Below, piece after piece: positions 57,753 to 64,000 of a stretch of 64,000 bases of DNA. The translations under genes were made by a program, and so were the position numbers. The notes below the pieces were generated by a model, which saw only the letters and a list, made by a program, of their open reading frames with translations, ran no database searches and had not been told where the DNA came from. Source of the DNA: Mycobacterium sp. SMC-4 (lineage in GTDB: Bacteria; Actinomycetota; Actinomycetes; Mycobacteriales; Mycobacteriaceae); assembly GCF_025263265.1 (NCBI RefSeq), contig NZ_CP079869.1:1054001-1118000 (forward strand), read 5' to 3'. Numbering within the stretch: position 1 is the stretch's first letter; every line of letters begins with the position of its first letter.

Positions 57753-58496
57753 ATGTCATCATCGGGGGTTACGAATGCTGCTGGAGGGATTGGATTGAAT
57801 CAGTCCGACTGGGCCGTCGAGCTCAACGATGAGAACCCCGACCCCCGAGTCTCGTGCGTCGTCCTCGCCGATGTCTCTGGGTCGATGCAGGGAGCGCCGA
57901 TTGCCGCTCTGGAACGTGGCTTTGCGTCCTTCACCCATTACCTCAACAACGACGTACTCGCCAGCAAACGTGTCGAAGTCGCGGTTGTCACCTTTGGAAC
58001 CGTTGCGACGGTCCTGGTGCCGATGCAGGAGGCGCGAGGCTTGCAGCCAACTCGTTTCACCGCCTCGGGCCGTACCAATATGGCCGCCGGTATTCACCTG
58101 GCTCTCGACATCATCGAAGACCGCAAGGCGGCCTACAAGGCGGCTGGTCTGCAGTACTACCGGCCATGGATCTTGCTGTTGACCGACGGCCAAGCCAACC
58201 ATGAGGGCTTCGACGAGGCGGTCGCACGACTCAACGCGACCGAAGCCGCGCGCGGTGTGACCATCTTCGCCGTCGGCGCCGGACCACACGTGGACTGGCA
58301 GCAGTTGAGTCGATTGTCCCTCCAGCGCGGACCGGCCCCGCTGGACGGCTTGAAGTACGAGGAGCTGTTCGAATGGCTCTCGGCCTCGTTGAGCAATGTC
58401 TCGAACTCGACCGAGTTCGCGCGCACCGATGAAGCGCTCGCCGGTATGGGGCAACAAATTTCGTTACCGCCACTCAGCGGGTGGGCCAGCGTGTGA
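57753..58496 (+). CDS. cytosolic VWA-domain protein (TerY/YegL-like)
   Basis: The 247-residue protein has no signal peptide and consists mainly of a VWA domain with full MIDAS: ADVSGSMQGAPIAALERG, SGRTNMAAGIHLALDI and LLTDGQANHEG. It matches the TerY/YegL group of small cytosolic VWA proteins that are encoded with a PP2C phosphatase and a kinase. The ATG at 57753 has GGAG nearby; a TTG at 57732 is in frame. The PP2C gene overlaps it by 4 nt. Confidence 0.85.
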   Translation: MSSSGVTNAAGGIGLNQSDWAVELNDENPDPRVSCVVLADVSGSMQGAPIAALERGFASFTHYLNNDVLASKRVEVAVVTFGTVATVLVPMQEARGLQPTRFTASGRTNMAAGIHLALDIIEDRKAAYKAAGLQYYRPWILLLTDGQANHEGFDEAVARLNATEAARGVTIFAVGAGPHVDWQQLSRLSLQRGPAPLDGLKYEELFEWLSASLSNVSNSTEFARTDEALAGMGQQISLPPLSGWASV

Positions 58497-59533
58497 CAAC
58501 ACCCCACGACGATTTGCGTCGCGGTGGGGGCTGGGAGTGGGCGGCATGTGGCGCATCCGTCACCGGCAGCCAGCATGTCAGCCGCGGCTTGGGCTGTGAC
58601 GATGCGTTCGCCTATGGGTACGTCGGTGACTTCATTGTCGCGGCGGTAGCAGACGGGGCAGGTTCGGTTTCGGGCACCTCCGCGTGGGGTTCACACACTG
58701 CGTGTCAGACCGTGCTGGACATGGTCATGCAGGAGGATTTCATCTCCGGCTTTCGGGCCGCATGCGCTACCGATGCCGATGCGATGATGCGTTGGGTGTT
58801 CACCGGTGCCCGCGACGGAGTGACCAGACGAGCCGAGTCGATGGGTCTTCCCGTCGGGCTACTCGCAACGACGTTATCCGTGACCATCGCTTCACGGGAT
58901 TTGTTGATCATGGGCCAAATCGGCGACGGAATTATCGCCTCGGAGAGCGGCAACGGCATCGCAACGCACCTCATCGAGGACAAGGATGAGTACGCCAATA
59001 CGACGTGGTTCATCCATAGTGACGAGGCGTTTGAGAGGTCTTTCCGAACGTCGGCCCATAGTGGTGCCACCGCACTTGCATTGAGCACCGACGGGATGAG
59101 CTACAAGATCACCGATATCGTGACCGGAGAACCATTCGAACCATTCTTCAAGGGTGCGTGGCAGCGGGTGCGCTCGGGGGCCGAGGCCTCGGATTTCGCC
59201 GCATTGCTTCGCGATATCGAAGACGATCAGACCGGCGACGACAAGACCATGGTGCTGGCCGCTCTGCGCTGGGTAGAGGACAAGTACTACCCGTCGGCGC
59301 GCCCGATCGTCCGATGCGAAGTGGGTTCGCCGCCTCCCGCTGCGCTTCCAGCGCCGAGTCACGTAGCTCCCGTTTCCCGACCGTCGGATCCGCCGACGGA
59401 TGCCGCGCTGGCCAGCGAGCAGCCACCGGTCATGAGTGCGGCAGAGCCAGTCGTGGAGAAGGGTCGGCATCGGTGGCGTAAACGCCGCGTCGCGACACCG
59501 GCGGTCTCTGCTGAGCCCGATCAGGCCGGTTGA
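58493..59533 (+). CDS. PP2C-family protein phosphatase (YegK-like)
   Basis: The 346-residue product has a PP2C fold with the metal-binding Asp positions visible: GCDDAFAYGYVGDF, VAAVADGAGSVSGTSAWGS, LIMGQIGDGII, LALSTDGMSYK and GDDKTMVLAALRW. It is followed by a Pro/Ala-rich tail of about 70 residues with a basic patch RHRWRKRRV. The GTG at 58493 overlaps the VWA stop by 4 nt. It is expected to reverse phosphorylation by the kinase encoded next. Confidence 0.87.
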   Translation: MTTPHDDLRRGGGWEWAACGASVTGSQHVSRGLGCDDAFAYGYVGDFIVAAVADGAGSVSGTSAWGSHTACQTVLDMVMQEDFISGFRAACATDADAMMRWVFTGARDGVTRRAESMGLPVGLLATTLSVTIASRDLLIMGQIGDGIIASESGNGIATHLIEDKDEYANTTWFIHSDEAFERSFRTSAHSGATALALSTDGMSYKITDIVTGEPFEPFFKGAWQRVRSGAEASDFAALLRDIEDDQTGDDKTMVLAALRWVEDKYYPSARPIVRCEVGSPPPAALPAPSHVAPVSRPSDPPTDAALASEQPPVMSAAEPVVEKGRHRWRKRRVATPAVSAEPDQAG

Positions 59534-59535
59534 CC

Positions 59536-61149
59536 ATGCATCTGAAGACCCACGGCGGGTTGAGTTTGCAATTGGGTGCTGTGCTGGCCCGAGCCGGGGA
59601 AGGAACGATTTACGAGCTCCTTGGGCATCCTGACCTGGTCGCCAAGGTATTCCACCCCGAACTGAAAGACCTGTCGACCAAAATGGCCAAAGTTGCCGCG
59701 ATGTTGGCAACACCGCCCGACGGCGCGGTCCAGTCCGACGGCTTCGTGGTCCTGACCTGGCCGACGGATCTGCTCGATGGGAGCGACGGTTACGCCGGAT
59801 ACCTGATGCCGCGGATCGATACGTCGAACGCGGTCGAGATCCACACCGTAAGTAATCCGTCCAATCGTGCCAATCCGCTTCCCTCAGCGCCGAGCTGGAC
59901 ACCCAATGTGACATGGTCGCATCTGGTCAACGTCGCCGCGAACTTGTGCCTGGCCGTGGATGTGGTGCATCGGGTGGATGCGGTGATCGGGGATTTCCAA
60001 GAGCGCAACATCTTGGTCAATGACACCACGCGGGTCACTCTTGTCGACTGCGACTCGATGCAATTCACCGATCGCGCGGGTCGCCAGTACTTGTGCGGGG
60101 TGGCCCGTCCGGAGTTCACCGCACCCGAGCTCGCGGGTGTGGACCTCGTTGTCACTGCGCGACACAAGCCGTCGGACCTCTTCGCCCTTGCGGTGCACAT
60201 CCATCTGCTGTTGATGGCAGGGAATCACCCCTTCCTCAGAGGCGAGTGGACCGGTATCGGTGAGCAACCGGATGCTCTGGCGCTGGCCAGATCCGGTCAG
60301 TGGGCAGGCGGGCCGGGGTCGGCGCTGCACACCCATCCGTTGGCGCCGCCGGTGAATTTCCTCCCTCCGGACATCGAGCAGCTTTTCGCACGCGCCTTTA
60401 CTGACGGCGCACGCAATCCGAGTGACCGGCCGGCCGCCTCCGAGTGGCGGGACGCGCTATTGCAGATGCAGCTGAGCACGTGTCCCCGCGGTCACCAGAT
60501 ACCGGTCGAAGCGGACCCCTGTCCGTGGTGTGTGGTCGATGACCGGCGGGCCGCGCGACGAAACGCGCGGGCTTCGTCATCGACCACCAGTAACCCAGAT
60601 CAAGTGGTTTATCAGGTCGATCCGTCGAGCCGCGGCTACGTGACCCCCGGACCCATCCTCTCCACACTCGGCCCGGCGCCGGTCCGCCCCGCGAGCTCAA
60701 ACAACCGCAACATGTTCATCGCACTCGGCATCGGTGGGTTTCTGCTGATCGGCTTGTTGGTGGCATTCCTGATCCCCTCGGGAACGACATCGGTGGGCGA
60801 TTCAGCTGCGACGCCCACCCGATCTTCGACGCCGTACACCACGTTGCGAACCACTACGAGTTCTGTTCCGCCGCCTCCAGCGCGGCCGGCGGCTCAACCG
60901 CCACCGTCTGCGACACCGTGCGGTGAGCCTGTCGCAGGAACGTACAGTCGTGCCGCTGCGGGAACCTCAATCACGTCGTGTCCATTCGCGATTAGCGTCC
61001 GTGACGCAGTCAACGCCGCAGGGGTGACCACACCGAGGCTGGTGAATGCCTACAGCCCAGTAACACGGACGTGGTACGCCATGACCTGTGTGATGGAAGG
61101 CGTATTGACGTGCCGCGGCGGTAACGATGCGGTTGTATATGTGTACTGA
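59536..61149 (+). CDS. atypical membrane-anchored kinase with zinc ribbon and exported sensor domain (YegI-like)
   Basis: The 537-residue product begins with an N-lobe (ARAGEGTIYELLG, invariant Lys in LVAKVF), followed by a loop GDFQERNILVN replacing HRDxxxxN and VDCDSMQF replacing DFG, then FTAPEL as APE. Next come a zinc-ribbon-like CPRGHQIPVEADPCPWC, a linker, one TM helix (residues 395-415) and an exported domain with CPFAISVRDAVN, YSPVTRTWYAMTC and TCRGGNDAVVYVY. ATG 59536 preferred; TTG 59530 overlaps the PP2C stop as TTGA. Confidence 0.85.
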   Translation: MHLKTHGGLSLQLGAVLARAGEGTIYELLGHPDLVAKVFHPELKDLSTKMAKVAAMLATPPDGAVQSDGFVVLTWPTDLLDGSDGYAGYLMPRIDTSNAVEIHTVSNPSNRANPLPSAPSWTPNVTWSHLVNVAANLCLAVDVVHRVDAVIGDFQERNILVNDTTRVTLVDCDSMQFTDRAGRQYLCGVARPEFTAPELAGVDLVVTARHKPSDLFALAVHIHLLLMAGNHPFLRGEWTGIGEQPDALALARSGQWAGGPGSALHTHPLAPPVNFLPPDIEQLFARAFTDGARNPSDRPAASEWRDALLQMQLSTCPRGHQIPVEADPCPWCVVDDRRAARRNARASSSTTSNPDQVVYQVDPSSRGYVTPGPILSTLGPAPVRPASSNNRNMFIALGIGGFLLIGLLVAFLIPSGTTSVGDSAATPTRSSTPYTTLRTTTSSVPPPPARPAAQPPPSATPCGEPVAGTYSRAAAGTSITSCPFAISVRDAVNAAGVTTPRLVNAYSPVTRTWYAMTCVMEGVLTCRGGNDAVVYVY

Positions 61150-61169
61150 CTGCGCGCGGGAGGTTGCTC

Positions 61170-61982
61170 ATGGATAACGACGACAGCGAACAGACTTGGG
61201 GTCAGGACTTTGGTCCGCCCTCGTCGTCACCCCCAGGTGCTGCACCCTTGCCAAACCAGCGCTCGATGCCGGTAGTCGGCCCCAGGGTGCCGCCTGCTGC
61301 CAATCAACCGCACGCCGACTATCGACGTCAGGCGGCCCAGCACTTCGGCACCGCCCCGGCATCGCAACCGGTGCCTAGAACCTATCCAGCGATCCCCCGG
61401 AACGCGCTGCCACCTACGAGCAATCCGGTTATTCCGTCGGTGACCTACCCTGCCGCGGCGAGTTCGACACCTGTCGGAGGACCGACAATTCCGTCCTATC
61501 CTGCTGCCCCCGCGCGTGATTCGTTCGTCCAACGATTGATGCAGCGCGGCGTGCGGGGAGAGCTGATTCGGCAGCCGTGGTTCCAAGATTTGCGACAGAA
61601 GAACCCGGATCCTTCTGTTTACGTGAGTTATGCCGCTGCGGTTCTGATCTCCCTGATGATGTTGATCATCCCGTCGAGTTTCGTTATCACAGTCTTCACC
61701 ACCTCGTTGTGGGTGGGTGTCGGCTTCCTCTACCTTGCGTTGGGAACCAAACTTGCACATCAGTTTCTGCTCTTTGGGGTGTGTCTGGTGGGAGCATTGG
61801 TCATGTCGACGCGCGTTCTGTTTTCGACGCTGGCATTGTCGGCAGGGCCCCGAGGGTATATTCGCTACGATTCCGCGGCGGAGTTGATGTTCGTCTTGTT
61901 GATCAACCTCGCCGGTGTCGCTGCCTTCGTCTACGTCGGCGTGCAGGTTCACCGCGGAATCCAGCAGTTGTCGGGGCCATGA
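61170..61982 (+). CDS. Pro-rich N-terminal, multi-helix membrane protein
   Basis: The 270-residue product has a disordered Pro/Ser/Gln-rich N-terminal half of about 120 residues, then four hydrophobic segments (YVSYAAAVLISLMMLIIPSS, TSLWVGVGFLYLALG, FLLFGVCLVGALVM and AELMFVLLINLAGVAAFVYVG). The ATG at 61170 has a strong GGGAGG site; it lies 20 bp after the kinase, so it belongs to the triad operon. I do not recognise a named family. It may recruit the kinase to the membrane or report on the envelope. Confidence 0.7.
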   Translation: MDNDDSEQTWGQDFGPPSSSPPGAAPLPNQRSMPVVGPRVPPAANQPHADYRRQAAQHFGTAPASQPVPRTYPAIPRNALPPTSNPVIPSVTYPAAASSTPVGGPTIPSYPAAPARDSFVQRLMQRGVRGELIRQPWFQDLRQKNPDPSVYVSYAAAVLISLMMLIIPSSFVITVFTTSLWVGVGFLYLALGTKLAHQFLLFGVCLVGALVMSTRVLFSTLALSAGPRGYIRYDSAAELMFVLLINLAGVAAFVYVGVQVHRGIQQLSGP

Positions 61983-62019
61983 GTGAGGTGCCCACTGGCG
62001 ACTTGAGGGCGAGTCAACG

Positions 62020-62357
62020 ATGACGAGTCACGCCGAAAGCCCAGGGCCGCTGCCGCCGAGCCGTTTCGGCGAGGGGTTCACTGTCGGGGGCCCGAAGCTT
62101 AAGCGCATCATCCGTCCGCCCCATTCGCCGCCCCTGAGCCACCGTCGCCCAGTCTTCACTACCCGATGACAGCGGCTGCGTAGCCCGACCACTATCCGAC
62201 GGCCGGGACTCCGTACCCGGTAATGATGCCGGTCGCCTACGTTCCGGTCCGCGGTACCAACGGTTTCGCGGTTGCTGGACTGGTGATCAGCGATGTGATT
62301 CTTATCGTTGTCGTGATGATCTTCTTCGTGCTGCCGTTACTTGGCACGGTTCTGTAG
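62020..62357 (+). pseudogene. frameshifted DUF4190-type gene with PPSxFGxG tag
   Basis: From ATG 62020 the frame encodes ESPGPLPPSRFGEGFTVGG, closely matching the start of the DUF4190-type protein at 56862, then runs into a stop. In another frame the DNA encodes PVMMPVAYVPVRGTNGFAVAGLVIS, matching the second half. Frameshifts have split it, and the second membrane helix is incomplete. It is a relic duplicate. Confidence 0.75.
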
Positions 62358-62373
62358 GGGCATCTGCCAGTTA

Positions 62374-63150
62374 TCAGTACGAAGCAGATGCGGGTCGACG
62401 GCACCACTGTTTGGTCGAAGATCGGCTCACCAGGACCAGTGCGACGATGGCGAGCAGTGCCGGCGGGCCGGTCTCTACCAGAACCCGTGCGAGGTACTCG
62501 CCGCTGCCGGAGAGGTAGGAGCCGACCGCTTGGAACCCGTAGATCGCCCAAAAGATGTTCGCGGCGAGGACCAGCACGCTGCCCAGAACCATTAACGATC
62601 GACCAGCTGGGACGCGAGACAGCAGGAGAATTGCGCCAAGTAGGAGCACAGGCACGAAAATCAGTTGCCCGATCACCGCGGCGACCGAGCCGTATGCCCA
62701 GAACGCCATCGACGCGTTCAGCTCCAGACCGGACAGCTGCCCGATCGATGAGAGAAGCGAAGAGATGACATCCCAGCTTCGGACGGTGTCGACGCCGTAC
62801 CACAGTGCCCCGATGATGCCCAGGACGGCCGCGGCAATCGCCGGGCCCGGCTGCGCTGCGGATGCTGGCGGCACTCCTAGGAATACCTGATGATTCTGCA
62901 TGGCGGCGGGGGAGTACGCGGGTCCCGAGTGCGGCGTGGGCGGCGGTGTCGCGTAGCCGGCCGTCACGCTCGGGCCGGGAAGAGTTGGGGGTGCCTGGTA
63001 GGGGTTCGTCGAGTACGAATCAGGCTCCCGAATGGGTGACGGTGCCGGCGCGGGCATCGGAGATGGTGGAGGGGTCAGCGCGTGAGCCTGTCCGGCCCCA
63101 CCGTACGTCGTGCCGGCTCCGAATTTGCTCGGCGGCAACTCTTTCGCCAT
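62374..63150 (-). CDS. four-helix membrane protein with PPSxFGxG tag
   Basis: The 258-residue product starts MAKELPPSKFGAGTTYGGAG, sharing the tag with the DUF4190-type proteins, followed by a Pro-rich linker (residues 20-100). Four TM segments follow: AIAAAVLGIIGALWYGVDTV, SVAAVIGQLIFVPVLLLGAI, LMVLGSVLVLAANIFWAIYG and PPALLAIVALVLV. ATG at 63150 has a GGGGGATCG site. It is convergent to the DUF4190 relic. Confidence 0.75.
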   Translation of the reverse strand: MAKELPPSKFGAGTTYGGAGQAHALTPPPSPMPAPAPSPIREPDSYSTNPYQAPPTLPGPSVTAGYATPPPTPHSGPAYSPAAMQNHQVFLGVPPASAAQPGPAIAAAVLGIIGALWYGVDTVRSWDVISSLLSSIGQLSGLELNASMAFWAYGSVAAVIGQLIFVPVLLLGAILLLSRVPAGRSLMVLGSVLVLAANIFWAIYGFQAVGSYLSGSGEYLARVLVETGPPALLAIVALVLVSRSSTKQWCRRPASASY

Positions 63151-63237
63151 CTCGATCCCCCGTCACGCGAACTGAGCGCCGCACATATCAAGCGCTGACG
63201 TGCGTCAACGTATCACAGAGCCAGGTCCACGGGCGTC

Positions 63238-63282
63238 CGTTCTGGCGGGCGTCATCCGAACGTTCGACGCGTCGCCAGAACG
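63238..63282. repeat. inverted repeat before the amidase gene
   Basis: The arms CGTTCTGGCG (63238-63247) and CGCCAGAACG (63273-63282) are perfect complements, with inner GGCGTC/GACGC pairing possible. There is no T-tract. It may be a terminator of an upstream transcript or a regulatory site for the gene at 63386. Confidence 0.5.
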
Positions 63283-63373
63283 CATCGCCCGCCGGGGTTT
63301 CCCCGGTCTCCGCAACCCCTTCTTAGTGCCGAGTCTCGATGCGGGACTGAGCTCTTTCGGGACGGGATCGCCG

Positions 63374-63379
63374 TATGGT
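63374..63379 (+). promoter_or_regulatory. -10 box of the amidase gene (leaderless)
   Basis: TATGGT followed by six bases and the ATG at 63386. Same geometry as at the other leaderless starts of the island. Confidence 0.45.
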
Positions 63380-63385
63380 ATCGCC

Positions 63386-64000
63386 ATGAGCGGGTTCGAA
63401 GGGTTCAGTGACGACGCGAGGTCTTTCAGCCGGCGACGTGCGCTGTGGCTGGCCGGTGCCGCAGGACTGGGTGTCGTCGCCAGCGCGTGCAGCACCGGAG
63501 ACAGCGGTGGTCCCCCTGCAGATTCTGCGACAGCAGTGGCTCAGCCCATCGACCCGGCCCCGATTCCCGAGGTCGTCGTCGAGCCGGCCCCGGTGGTGGC
63601 GGCGGCTCCGGCGACGCTGCTGTGTCGCGACTCATGGGGCGCAGCGGCGCCGCGATCCGGCGGGCGGCCACACACTGTCAATCGCCTGACCCTGCATCAC
63701 ACCGCAGTAACCCTAGGCGACAACAGCAATGCCCCGGCGCGGCTGCGTCAACATCAGGCGTTCCATCAGAACCAGCATGGCTGGATCGACATCGCGTATC
63801 ACGTCAGCGTCGACCGCGAGGGGAACATTTATGAGTTGCGGTCATACGACCTAGCCGGCGACACCGCAACTGAGTACGACCCGGCCGGCCATTTTCTCGT
63901 GCTCTGCGAAGGAAATTTCGACGAAGAGTTGGTCAGTGATGCTCAGTTGGAAGGCGCCGCGAAGGCATTTGCCTGGGCTGCACAGCATTTCGGAGTCTCT
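63386..64000 (+). CDS. Tat-type lipoprotein N-acetylmuramoyl-L-alanine amidase (PGRP domain), partial
   Basis: The frame is open to the window edge (205 codons). The N-terminus has SRRRALWLAG and then VVASACSTG, a twin-arginine signal with a lipobox Cys. A Pro/Ala linker leads to an amidase_2/PGRP domain: CRDSWGAAAPRSGG, LTLHHTAVTLGD with the zinc-ligand His, and WIDIAYHVSVDREGNIYELR with a second His. It would cut peptidoglycan at the cell surface. The rest lies outside the window. Confidence 0.8.
   Translation, partial: MSGFEGFSDDARSFSRRRALWLAGAAGLGVVASACSTGDSGGPPADSATAVAQPIDPAPIPEVVVEPAPVVAAAPATLLCRDSWGAAAPRSGGRPHTVNRLTLHHTAVTLGDNSNAPARLRQHQAFHQNQHGWIDIAYHVSVDREGNIYELRSYDLAGDTATEYDPAGHFLVLCEGNFDEELVSDAQLEGAAKAFAWAAQHFGVS

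Noticed and set aside
57753..61982. Tellurite resistance operon
   Set aside because: No TerC, TerD or TerZ-type genes are present. Only the TerY-like VWA, phosphatase and kinase are found, so tellurite resistance is not claimed.

Overview
The window is high-GC actinobacterial DNA and almost certainly comes from an environmental Mycolicibacterium/Mycobacterium. From roughly 2.5 to 49.4 kb the gene order is the mirror image of the M. tuberculosis Rv3443c-Rv3410c block: rplM-rpsI-glmM-Rv3440c-like-Rv3439c-like ... Rv3438-like-glmS ... nnr-gadB-alr-tsaE-tsaB-rimI-tsaD-groES-groEL1-whiB3-Rv3415c-like-sigD-rsdA-Rv3412-like-guaB2-guaB3. Start codons were chosen from Shine-Dalgarno sites, 4-nt overlaps or leaderless -10/RTG geometry. 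These are inferences from sequence reading alone.

1-11.7 kb: the end of a 2,4-dienoyl-CoA reductase gene, an alpha/beta hydrolase, TetR regulators, the two ribosomal protein genes, a tandem pair of small exported paralogues inserted before glmM, a type-VII-secretion-like gene pair, an acyl-CoA dehydrogenase divergent from a TetR gene, an F420-type oxidoreductase and an Rv3438-like hydrolase lacking its nucleophile. 11.7-26.8 kb: glmS and a hydrolase; a sugar or polyol locus (ABC importer, SDR dehydrogenase, FGGY kinase; divergent BtpA-like and inositol-phosphatase-like genes; DeoR regulator with two candidate operators); STAS protein, nnr, gadB.

26.8-37.5 kb: a tightly overlapping alr-hydrolase-tsaE-tsaB-rimI-tsaD-SnoaL operon, a flavin reductase, a small exported protein, a 13E12-type HNH protein, CIRCE-groES-groEL1, and a long perfect inverted repeat after groEL1. 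37.4-49.4 kb: small proteins, a class I DAHP synthase gene preceded by what looks like a complete transcription attenuator with a Tyr-Trp-His-Phe leader peptide, a tandem HD-GYP/LuxR regulator with a membrane methyltransferase-like partner, whiB3, sigD-rsdA and guaB2-guaB3.

49.4-64 kb is an accessory island replacing the sequence that follows guaB3 in M. tuberculosis. Its core is a TerY-P/YegL-YegK-YegI-like phospho-signalling triad: a cytosolic VWA protein, a PP2C phosphatase, and an atypical kinase with zinc ribbon, membrane anchor and exported sensor domain. It sits with Pro-rich membrane proteins that share an N-terminal PPSxFGxG tag. The island also holds an amber-stopped kinase fragment, a frameshifted DUF4190-type fragment, an IS110-family element, an IS5-type remnant, a serine hydrolase and a Tat-type lipoprotein amidase. 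Two convergent VWA lipoprotein genes carry a near-identical inverted repeat of about 0.8 kb in their 5' halves. Recombination between the copies would invert the DNA between them and exchange the C-terminal domains of the two surface proteins. No tRNA, rRNA or CRISPR array was seen.
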